DNA of 64,000 nt from Micromussa lordhowensis (Eukaryota > Cnidaria > Anthozoa > Scleractinia > Lobophylliidae). Below, one piece after another: positions 44,124 to 56,000 of the stretch. The number at the start of each line of letters is the position of its first letter. Positions within the stretch are counted from its first letter, which is position 1. Made by a program: the position numbers and the translations under genes. The DNA lies in assembly GCA_964020085.1 (NCBI GenBank), contig OZ026603.1:33276006-33340005 (forward strand), written 5' to 3'. The notes beneath the pieces were generated by a model. That model was not told the DNA's origin. It ran no database searches and saw only the letters and a list, made by a program, of their open reading frames with translations.

Positions 44124-46725
44124 ATGGCAGATGAACGTCACCATCAAAGGACTGCGTCAATTAAAGAAGTTCAGGTCACTGGTGAGTGAGTGAAATATCA
44201 AAATGAACTTTTAAAATAAGGGTGGCAGGAGTGCCACGGAACGAACGAACGAACGAACGAACGAAGGAAACTAAAGAAGGAATGAACGAAGAAAACGAAC
44301 GCATGAAGGAAGAAATGATAGGTTCACGATTCTGGACGACTAATAACTTTAGCGAAAGTGACACACACTTTAAATTACCTGATACTTTCACACCATCGAC
44401 TGACTTGGCTGAGTTCACTCTATCTAAGTTTTTGAAACTTCAACCCCGGGCAAGAGTCCTTTTCTGAAATACCCTTAATTACCAGAGAAAACACATCACA
44501 TGAACTACAATCTCATTTTGCTTTAACTGTTGAAGATTGACCGAATAACAAGAGTGACAAATTTGATCGATCGATTTATTTTCAGTTGACGATGAACTAG
44601 AAATGAGTAGCGTGACCAAGCCCCCTCTGCCTAATGGTGGTAAGCATTTTAGTAATATATAGATTTAGCCAAGCCTAAAAGCGGAACTCCTGATTGCAAT
44701 AAGTTAACAATAAGCCTGGGATCCAATCAAAAACCAACACTTGGGAAGCGGTCAACTTCAGAAAAACACCTGAGTAGTAGTAGGTCAGCATTTTAATCCG
44801 CGTTCCAGGCTTCCCTTGGACTTCCCTTCCTTCCTGCATAATAATTTTTGACTTCCTGCGTACTAATGTGGATTTTCTACATACTAATTCGGTATAGGTT
44901 TACTAATAAGCGTCGCTCTAGTACAATGAAAACAATAAGGTTGCCTGGGCTTGCTCGCTAATAGTTAACCCTGATTGGCTCATGTACAATCTATTATCTA
45001 TTTAAAATAAAAGCGCGTAGATTTCGAAAGCGTCATTCCTTTATTCAACTTGAACTCGCTGGAAATTTGAAAACGTTGTTCGAATTTTGAAAGGTTAATC
45101 GTGAAGATGGCTTTTCTCACTAGCGTCGATGATTTTCAAGCTGCTTTGAACGCTTGCGTATCAGTCCTTCTCACATCTATTTGGTAATTTACAGACAAAC
45201 ACGCATTGCTTTGCGTAATGATTCTGAGGTTCTCTAGCTTTCTTTGAAAACGTTCTCCGATTTTCGAAACCGGGCTCTTTAACCCCGATTGGTTCATGAA
45301 AATATCTGTTAAGTTTTTATCTGAACTCTCAGCATTGCTGACGAGAGACAGACAGAGTGAATACATTATTCGGCTTAGCTAACTGCTCGAGTTTTCCGCT
45401 CCGTTAGTCCCCTTTCAATCCTAGATTTGCATACGAACTCCAACGGAAAAGCCCATGGGACAGCTCTGCCATTGAAATTACAACAATAGAAGTTCAGACC
45501 GCTAATTAATTGTCAACACGCGACAATAAATACTATCAACTTGAACTATGATTGTACTAGAGCGACGCTTATTAGTAAACCTATACCGAATACTAGTATG
45601 CAGGAAATCCACATTAGTAGGCAGGAAGTCAAAAATTATTATGCAGGATCCTAGGGAAGTCCAAGGGAAGTCCGGAACGCGGATTAAAATGCTGACCTAG
45701 TACTACTCACCTGATCTCGATGAACTCTAAACTTAAGCCCGCGATATAGTAAAGTGATACTGGTCACAGATACCATAACATGGATATACAATATCAAAGA
45801 AGGACGCTATAAGCCAAGGCTGCATGCCTTTGTCAACCTATCAGCTGAAGTACGACCGCCATGTTGCGCGACTCCGCCGCCGCCTCCCGGGCTCTCCTAA
45901 AAATGGAAACACATTTCTAGTAACTTAGCATTAAACGTTAGACTTTATCAATCAGAATCGTTTATATCAACACAGTAACGTTATATGCATTTACTTCGGT
46001 TAACGTAACTTGCCTACAAACAAGATGCTACTGACCAGCAACCAAGCGAATAAAATTGAATTTTTCTTCAGTTTTGTAATCTTTCTGATGGTTTCTTTTG
46101 TTACAGTAAACACTTCTCATGAAGAGCTAAACGAGGGAGATAAAGATGGGTGAGTATCAGAAAATAGCCGGAGAATTATCGAACAATCTAGAAAAAAATT
46201 GGGAGGTGCTGAACAAGAAGCTTCAAAAGTAAAAAGAAAGAGAGTGCACCGTGTTAACCTGCGTACCTTCGTACTGTCCTCCGGGAGACAATCACGTAGT
46301 AGATTTGCATGGGTTAATTTCAGCACTTCGTGTTTTCTGCATTGTTTGTTTTTATTTTTCAGAAATGCCAAAGATAACAAAGGTTTTGACGACGAGGAAG
46401 AAGGTATGTCAAACAACGAAAGATTAAGTCCAAATTATAGATTCAATGGCATCTGAAATATAAAACTGTGATGTATTGAAGTATGAACCACATCAAATGA
46501 ACAAGGCCTAGAATAAAACTGGATCATTGGATAATGCAATTCGAGAGTTTTCATTGGCTTAGCCATCATGGTATATGAGCCATTATACCATGATCTACAA
46601 AGATGGCGAGCGTATGCGTGATTTTTTGGGCCTTTTTGTTTTTATTGTAGCCTAGTTTTCTATTTTTGGGAGGCGCTTTTAATAAAACAATTATTCCACT
46701 CGCGCTTTTTGGATATGAGATGATT

Positions 46726-46775
<50 letters not shown>

Positions 46776-46968
46776 TAGCCTGCGTAGCATGGCGGTTTTT
46801 TCGAGCCGGGTGCACGAGTGGCGAAGCCGCGAAATGCGCGCGCGAAGCGCGCGAGAACGAGCGGCGCAGCCGCGAGAAAAATAAAAACCGCTCCCGCCCC
46901 AATCTCCTCGCGGTTTCTACCCTCGTCAGCCTTTATATTACAACCAAAACCGCCAGGCTACGCAGGCT

Positions 46969-47002
<34 letters not shown>

Positions 47003-50000
47003 TTAATTATCGCAGTTCTCAACGGTTTTACATGCAAACGAGGCGAAAGGGTCAATTGTGCTTTGTATTGACCCTTTCGCCTCGTTTGTATGCATTTCTA
47101 AACAAACTAAACAAAAGAATATTTGACCGCAGACTCAACTACAATAACAGCTATTCTTGTCTCCCTCCCGGGTCAAAAGGACTTACAATTATATTAGTTG
47201 CCCACATTTTAATTACGAACAAGAACCTGACTGATATTTTCACTCGACAATTTTGTTTTATTAATAGGATCCTCTGAAAGAGAAGAGGAATCAAGACGAC
47301 ATAAAGACACGTAAGAATAGGATAAAGAAACATGGACCAATTTTGAACATTTGGAACAAATGGATCTTTTGGAAAACCCCGCTTACAGTCACCTCGGAAG
47401 CGTTAATACGGTCACTCCGTTAATGCGGCCGACGGCCACAAAGTCCCAACCTGTATAATCCTTTATAATTTTACCCCGTTAATATGACCATTCGAACCAG
47501 TTATGTTCATGTACTGATTGAAGTTTCAAATTTTTTTTTAAATTATACCTACATTTCGAATGCCTATTAAGGAGCAGTTGTTGAGAATTGCAATTGTGAT
47601 ATGTCTGTCAAGACGTTAAAATCGACCGGCCATGAAATTTGACTCTACCCCGTTAATACGACCAAATTTCATGGTCCCGTTGGTGACCACATAACGGGGT
47701 TCCACTGTAACTATATATTTTTTCTAACAATAGAAACGTGTTTACTTGTTTTTATCTCTCCAACGTGTTATAGGTTCGTTATGGACAACAGAGGTTTTGA
47801 ACTCAATGATCACGGTGAGTAAAAAGATTGTAGTCTTCATCGTCTGCATTTTTTCTTTTGGAGATCTCTTACCTTGTCATAAATTAATTACAATTACAGA
47901 TAGCTCGAGATTTGGAGTTGCATTACCTCCAAACCAGAGGGTGAACATCAGATACTGATCTATGCCTAACCCAGTTACTGATCTCTTAAACATAAACGAC
48001 TCTTCGTGTTTTTTGGATACATTTTGGTAAACATCGACAGCCAACGCCCATGTGTCCAATTACACGGGGAGTAACCGCTTACCTAGACTGTCAGAAACAG
48101 TCTCAAACACTTAATTTCTGGTTTGTTATCAATCTTATGTCATGCCATAGAAAATACAGCCAATCAGAAGGTAGGAAAGCCGTTGTATAGTCATGGGTAC
48201 TACACCCAGCCTTCCCATCGTGAGCATGCTAAAGGAGCGTTTGTGTATAAATAAAAAATTAATACAAGCGATGTGGGACGAAATATATCAAACACGAAAG
48301 ACCGAGTTTGACCACAGTTCGAAACACCTAGAAGAGAGTTGAAAATGTGACGGGCAGCCCAGTATTTTAGACGAAGTTCGAGGTGGAAATGTGGTCAAAC
48401 ACTGTCTTGAGTGTTTGATATACCTTCTCAATCGAAACTTAAACCAAGGAAAAAGTGGACAGATAAAATCGTAAAAATCTATGCTAATAATTATTAAGAT
48501 CAGATATCCAAACACCGCGGCCAGGGTCTTGATTTCCCTTGTTTAAACTTGCTGAATTATTAATGAGTTTGAGAAAGTCCATTTACCGTGTATTCATGGC
48601 AATGAATTATATATACAGATCGGGAACACAATGAAGAGTACCTGATGAAAAAGTTACTATCCAAGAAGAACTCCTTTGACGCTATTGAGAATAAAATCAC
48701 TCCAAAAGCTCTTACAAAGTGTGTCTCAAATTCCATTTTGATGGGGATGAAGGTAAGCAACAGATCATACACGAGGACGGTTATAAGAAAAGATTTTCTT
48801 TAAAATGTCATGGCCTTTTGTTCTCACGCCATAGCAATATAATAATGAAAATCTTAAAAACTCGCCAAACCATGTTTTCGATGCTTTTCTAAGTTAAATC
48901 CTTTGTTTAAATCGATTAATTTTAAAAGCTAAAATTAACAAGAGATTCTATCGTTGTTGAGTTTTTGTGGAGGAGAAAACCTTGCCAGGCAAGGGTAAAA
49001 AATTGTTTACTGTTTTTTTTCTTGCCTTTTTGCAAGCTTGACTTAAGATTTCCCACACTCTAAAGTTGATGTATGTGTGATCCGTTGAATGACTTTTAGG
49101 TATCCTATCGCCTTCGTAGCTTGGCAAAATGTAAAGGATCCGAGGGAGAGATGTTTAATAAGCTTGCCAACTCTGTGGAGGACTTTACTACTCGCCTGCT
49201 CGATCCAATGCAATCTGATCAATTACAGCGAGAGGGCTTCGGTTATTTTATTCTTGACGATATCTTGGATGACGCCATTGACTTGAAACAGAAAAAGGTA
49301 ATATGTCGAAAGTGAAAACGTAGAAAGTAAAAACATTTTGATGAAAACGGATGTTAACAAGTGAAAGATTAAAAAAAAAATTTACTTTGTGTTATTTTCT
49401 ACTATGAGGGCGGTGGCCTCATACATGGTTAGTGCGTTCGTCTCCGGATCGAGCGGTCCGTGTTCGAGCCCTGGTTGTTCTTGGGCAAGTCACTTAACTC
49501 TCACAGTGCCTCTCTCCACTCAGGTGTATAAATGAGTACCGGCGAATTTAATGCTGGGGATGACCCTGCGATGGACTAGCATCCATTCGGAGACTAGAAA
49601 TACTCCTAGTCACTTCATGCTACTGAAACCGGGGATAAGCTCCGGCCTGATGAGCCACTAGGCTCGTATGCAGACTTTACTTACTTTACAATCTTATGTA
49701 CTATTTTTGACACTTTCTGTTTTCAGTTTTTTACCCATCCAGTTGTTCATTCTGAGATGACTCGTAAATGGCGTGGTCGTTTCTTAATGAAGAAAGACCT
49801 TGGAAAGTGGACATGGTTCTTTCTACACATTTGGTGTCTGTTTGACATGGTTCTCGCACCAATCACATTTTATATTGTATCTTATTTAGAAGTCTATTCC
49901 CCTTTTGCAGGTAAATAATTTAAGTTCAAAAATCAAGCTTACTTTTACGTTAAATCTACATGTATGTACGTATTTTTGGGAAAATTGAAGGTGGCTCTGA

Positions 50001-53000
50001 ACCCCCTGCGGATAATCGCCATAAACGTCCACTTTTGGCTTTGAAAACTCTTATTAACATGTTAGTCAAAATGCAATAATAAAAAATGTGGGTCACGATG
50101 TTCGTTTCAGTAAGCAATTAAAGCTCAAATTGAAGATGTTATTACCGGGTTCTGTTGCGCAATGAAGATGATCCCTGAGGAGCGTTGCCGGCCACCATGA
50201 ATTATTTCTATTTTCTTCTTCTTTCGTTTGGGGCATTAGCATGTTGCCTGTGACTCCGTTATTGTTTGATTACTGGACGCGTTCAGATTATCCGGAATAT
50301 AACATCATCCAGATTATAATAGAGTTTGTTATATTTCTGGCAGGATTTTACCTGAAATACTTGAAAACGCCTTACTTCATATTTGTACGGGACGCGTTGA
50401 GCTACTTGGCTCTTGTTGTTCTTCACTACGCTTTCTGTCTGTCACCCTCAAGCCTAGCGTTCAGCGGATTAGAGTGGAGTATATTTATATTCTTCATGGG
50501 TCGCTCTTTAGTGGAGTATGGGCAGATACGTCTAACCGTGAACCGCATTAAGGAAAGAAGGAAGACTGGAAAGGACGAAACTCATTCAAATGTTCTGAAG
50601 AAAGCACTTTCTGGCTACATCAGGTGAATATATTTGTAAGAACATGGTAAGATTAACAAACTGACGTCAGTTTTTCATGCGTCTGTCCTGTTATTGATCA
50701 TAAATTTCGTCATCACATTGTCAAAGTAGCTGTGGATCCACGAGGCGATAGCCGAGTGGATCCGCAGACTACTTTGACAATGTGATGACGAAATTCATTG
50801 TCAATAACAGGACAGACTCATTAAAAACTGACGTCAATTTGTTTTTTACGATAACAAATGGTCGAATTGCCCGCTCTCGCTGGCTGACGCGTCGCACGAA
50901 TTTCAAATTCATGTGTCTGTCCGCATATTCACGATAAACATTAGCCAATGAGCGCGCGAGAATTTCTGCAGTTATCGTAAAAACATCATTGACACACTCC
51001 GCTACCTTGTATGCTACGTTTTGGTTTTTACTACATTTGACATCATCTGTGGTGGTCTATTACTTCAGAGCAGCCACCCTTCAGCATGGAATCCTATTTG
51101 TTAAATTGATTGATGCTTTTTTTCCTTCACTTTAGCGACCGTTGGAACAAGGTGGACGTAATCAGTGTTGTAACGTACTTGGCAATAATGGTGCTCAGAC
51201 TTACGACGTGGATCACATCTGACTCGGTGAAAACCAACCGAGCTGTTCTTGTCGCTGGTTACCTGTACAGTTTCAACACCTTATGCCTTACTCTCAGAAT
51301 TAGTCACGTGATAGAAACGTTCAAAGGCCTGGGAACAATCCAGATTGCTTTGTTTAACGTTCTACAGGATGTTTTTACGATCGTGTGGCAGTTTATAGCA
51401 GCTGTGTTTGCATTTTCGGTTGCTATAACTAAAATATATATGGCAGAAAAATCTTTCCATGGAAGTAAAAGTAATCAACAAAACCTGTAAGTGTACCAAG
51501 GTTGTTTTTGTTACTCTTGTCCCAATAAATGTTATCTTAGTTAACTCTTTTGTACGCTCCCCTCAGTTTTAATACTGCTAGCTGTGACAATCTTCCGTTG
51601 TTTTCCATTGTTTCGTTCCCTATGCAAATCACGATATCCCGTGGGGACAAATGATTTAAATTTTCCTCACGCGTACATATAAGTATATAAGAGCAACGGT
51701 TCTTTATTTTAAAATAGCTTGCAAATCCGATCGAGCAAATTGTGCATCGCGTACCCAGGATCTGTTCTGTTCCAACTTTATCATTCTGGTGGAATTTCTG
51801 TAAGCGGTGTGCTCTTGTTATAGTTTTCTGTATTATTTGCCTAGCTTCCTTTTGTTTACTAGTGCTGCATTCATTTTCTATTTGCTTGTCATTTTATTCC
51901 TAGCCAAATTCCTAGCCGTGCAAACACAAATAAAATCGTGCGATGTCTGAAGTACAAACCACCTTGATTTCTACTCGATCAATACTCTGGCGAAACAGAA
52001 TAAATTAATTGAAAGTGGTTTATGCAGAAGCTCAATTGCCCCCAAATTGCCCCCTTTTAAAATTGTACACTGACACGGTGAACGCATAGAAAATTCTCTA
52101 TTGTGGCCGGAAAAAGTTTGCCATTTAATTCCTTTTGAGCAACCTTATTGGTTTCGTTTTGACAAAGGCTCCATGGTTTAACAAATTTTCAAATAGCCTT
52201 AGATAAAATTAGAATTGTATTAGACTTTTTAATGCAGGTTTGCAATATGTCAGGACCCTTGACAGCAGCACTCAGTTCATCTCTGATACTCATCAACATT
52301 TACGTTTTTTGGTTTCAGTGCCTGTAAGTCATCTGGGGTGTTATGGTAAGTGTAAGGGGGGGGGGGGGGGGTACGTTTCGTTCAGAAAATCCAAGATTGG
52401 ATTCTTCAATCTCAACAAATCCGAAAACAGATTTTGTGTTTCTTTACTAAACAGATTAATCCAAGATCAGTCGGATCATAGCGAGTGATCTTGGATAAAT
52501 CTGTTTAGTAAAGAAACGCCTAATCCGTTTTCGGATTTATTGAGATTTAAGAATCCTATCTTGGATTTTCTTAAAGAAACGCACCTTGAGTTAATCTTTG
52601 CTTTTCTGAATATATAACAAATTACAATTGCTTGATTCTTATTCATTTTCCTTACTAGTTGAATGAAATAAAACAATTTAATCAGGAAAGTAAATAGAAG
52701 ATAACTGTAGAAGAGTTATGCAGTCTAAATTGATTCCTTGGTGTCACATATTAATGATGTCATTAAATATTATTGATGCTTTGTTTCAGCTGGTGGGAGA
52801 TTATCACACATCTCAGCTGGTCTCTTCTGGAGATAGACCAGCAATTCAATCCTTTGGACTCTGTTGATGTTGCTTCAGTAACTCTTGCTAAGCTTTTCTA
52901 CGCTACCTTTCTCTTCATTGCCGTTATTCTTCTTGTAAACATGTTGATAGCCTTGTTATCCCACACCTATCAGCGAGTAAAAGTAAGTGATTATAGAAAC

Positions 53001-56000
53001 GTAGCCTGCGAAAACAGCCGTCCTTTCTCGCTGCCTGCTCCCAGTGGTGATTTAGCGAAAAGGCAAGTCGGAGCGGCGAGCGAAGAAGGATGGCTGTTTT
53101 CGCCGGCTAATGAAAACACGATATTTTAAAATTTCAGATTCGACGTAGTTTCCTTTAAATTCGTTAGTATTTTACGTGATGTCTCTTTATAGTGACTCCC
53201 AATTATTCTAAGAGTGCAAAATTTCCTCTAACACTCGCTGACTCTTCTCCATCTTTCTTAGAAAGAAATGTCCACTCAGATTGGGCATTATTACCTCAAG
53301 CTCGAAAGCTCAAGACCTTAATTTTTGAGAGATTGTCATCTTTAGACTTCTTGATAGTTTATATATTTATTTTCTTTAAGGACAACTCGTTGAAGGAGTG
53401 GTCATACAAAAAAGCCATTACTATTCAGACTTATGAGTCCTACAATCCAATCCACGCACCTCTTAACATAATATCAGAGTTTTTCTTGTTGCATTGGTGG
53501 AATAAGAAGAAGGAAAGAAGAGAAAGAAGACAAAGGAGACAAAGAAGAGGAAGCAACCAGCCGCATGCTGCAAGGGTCAAACTGGTAATAGGTACTTTCT
53601 ATCATTATTTAGCTTGCAAAATGTTACATGCGCCGAACTTTAGATGCAGACTAATACTAACAAAGAGTGCTGTATTGTAGAGGCGCTGTCCTGGAATGGC
53701 ATGTATAACTAGTAAATGACGTTGCTGAGGTTTACAGTTTAGGGCTTTTTCACTGCTTTAACTGCCTCGATCGATTGGTCAAAGAAAAACCGACATCTAG
53801 ATCAATTAAATTAACTACCGTTTTTTGTTCTCATTCCTTCATACGTATCTGATTATTTGTTTTATGATTTGTCTATGTAGTTCACTGCAAGTTTAAATTT
53901 ACTTTTTTATTTTTTTAGTCGAGGACGCTTTTTCAACATCTTGAGGCAAAATACTTTGCAAAGCACGGGAATTTGTTTCCAGTGACAGGTAAAAAGTAAA
54001 TGGCTAACTGCTTATCTAAGTTGACTAAAATCCACAGCTTCGCAGTACGTTCACTGGATAAATCAGTCTCAATTCCTCTTTCGTTTGCTGTCCTTAACAG
54101 CTGGCTATAACCACTTTTGAAGACCTCTAGCACATTAGAATACATACCAAAATTTTTACATGCGAAAATGTTATGAAAGGAATAATGTACCAAAATGTCC
54201 TCGACAATGATCTTTATACCTTTAAATAAGGTATTGATTATTCCACCACTACATTTGTAATGATAATAGGACCGACTGAGTGGAGTCCAATTCGGTCTGT
54301 AATCATACAGGTGATAACAAAATCGGACGACCGCGCAGCGGGAGTCCGTTTTGTTTATCATGAGTACAATTGCAGACCGAATTGGACCACTCGAAGTCTT
54401 AGTACCAATTAATCATAAAAATTACAATTTCCGAGAAAAGAAGAATAGCCAAGTTATAAAAGAAAGGCGTAAATTGTTTCAGGTTGCTCTCTAATTGAGA
54501 TTGCCGGGTTGATGCAAACTACAACTTTGAATGTGATTGGCTTATTGAACTGTCCGATAACAAACTGTCCGATAACAACTTGACAAGTGAGTTAGTGGAA
54601 AATGGGAGTTTTTTAAACCAATCACAATCGAGGAAATGTAATTTTCATGATTATTCTTGTTATACGTCTCCACAGTGTACTACTCTCTTATTTTCTCTCC
54701 ACCTTAATTGGTCATAATTTATAACTTAATAAACTGATTACAATACGTTTCCCTTCTGTTTGCTGGCAGATGAAAAGAAACTTGACGAAGTGTATCTGGA
54801 AACTGAGAAAAACAGACAAATGCTCAGTCAGATTCTTCTCAGAACTGTCAACAATCAGAGCTCCGATCTTAGCTCACGGAGAATTGACCCACAGGTTAAA
54901 TAAGTATAATTATCGTCTGACTTTTCCGACGAGAATTCTTCATAAAATTATAAACAATTATTGGATGAGGTTTTTGTGATATCCAGAATGATCAAGGTCG
55001 AGGTAAGGATTATCAGCCGAAACAGAAGGCTGAGGCTGATAACCCTTACCGAGACCTTGATTATTCTGGATATCACAAAAACCGAATCTAATAATTATTT
55101 TATTATACATTGAACGAACGCAAAAACTTGGAAGTCATGTATCTGCTTCTTCACTGACGGCAAGCAACACGAATCGCGCGAAGTTGACATGATTACCCTA
55201 GGAAATCATGCACTGCAGTTATACATGAGATGATAACCCGTGACCTTGACATGATTACCCGTGACCTTGACATGATTATTGTATAATCTGCAGTTATGAC
55301 GTCACGAGCGCTGATTTCGAAAATTCACTGTAGGCTTTCGGCCAATCAGAAAAGAGTTAGAGAATGTATAATAACAGTACTTACACTGCTTACATTGTAA
55401 TACTGCCAAAAAAAACCCACGTATTTAGAGGCACATTATTTAAAAAAAGAGAGGAATTTATTCACAGAATATTAGCAGTTACGAAAGAGAAAAAGGCTAA
55501 ATTGTGAGTGGAATAGACTAAACGTAATAGCTTGAAAGGAACACAAAAAAGTACGGCGTTTAGCAAACTTGATTTCCAGAGGCTTACGATCAGGATAAGG
55601 AGAGTGAAATACAGCCCGCGAACAGGCTCACATTTGGAGCCTGCCCGCAAAACTTTATAACAATTATAGTGCATGAAGTATTTTGTGCCAGTTCGGTTGA
55701 AATTTATTCTATGAATCAGTTACGATAACTGAGCTATTCGTTTTTTCTAGGCATGGGACATTGTTAGCGGTATCAATGTACACGGCAATGTTTTGACTTG
55801 TGAAGGAGTGGAAGATTACAAAACTGAGGCTGATCCTGATAAATGGGTGTTTGGTGCAAGATATAGTCATCCCTTGTGCCCGGAATTCCCTCATTTTGAG
55901 GTAAAAATATTTGTGTCCGAGCTTGTACAGATGGCCAAATCTATGTAAGTTGTGACAGAGGTTTAAAAAAGATTCGTACTTCAGTTTCATTCATTCACTG

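Larger units (their letters stand above)
44124..48752 (+). other. TRP-SPRY exons 1-7: acidic N-terminus with duplicated mini-exon pair
   Basis: Residues 1-138. Exons 3-6 are 43, 41, 43 and 41 nt, with phases alternating 1,2,1,2. Exons 4 and 6 both encode DNKGF/DNRGF peptides, and their nucleotides match over GA(T/C)AACA(A/G)AGGTTTTGA. Exons 3 and 5 both encode Ser/Glu-rich peptides ending in DKDG/HKDT. This points to tandem duplication of an exon pair. There are no ankyrin repeats. Exon 7 leads into the linker helix. Confidence 0.75.
49100..53584 (+). other. TRP-SPRY exons 8-13: TRPC-like channel core
   Basis: Residues 139-627. Exon 8 (YRLRSLAKCK...SVEDFTTRLLD) and the start of exon 9 (KKFFTHPVVH) resemble the TRPC segment after the ankyrin repeats. 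A hydrophobic elbow lies at about 232-257 and an extra hydrophobic stretch at about 270-291. S1 is FVRDALSYLALVVLHYAF, S2 near WSIFIFFMGRSLVEYG, S3 from WNKVDVISVVTYLAIMV, S4 near LCLTLRISHVI and S5 within VFTIVWQFIAAVFAFSV. The pore helix is WWEIITHLSWSLLEIDQ. S6 ends LLVNMLIALLSHTYQRVK, followed by a TRP-box-like EWSYKKA and APLNIIS, comparable to the PVPFNLVPS region of TRPC. A strongly basic run follows (about 605-618). Confidence 0.85.

Noticed and set aside
50197..50250. ATG with perfect GCCACCATG context and signal-like MNYFYFLLLSFGALA
   Set aside because: The frame ends at a TGA after 18 codons and overlaps the polypyrimidine tract before exon 10; the match is chance.
52229..52349. 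A possible extra exon of the TRP-SPRY gene (acceptor at 52228, donor GTAAGT near 52325)
   Set aside because: In the phase left by exon 11 it meets a TGA. Exon 11 joins directly to 52790 in frame with the pore motif, so it is at most a non-productive alternative exon.
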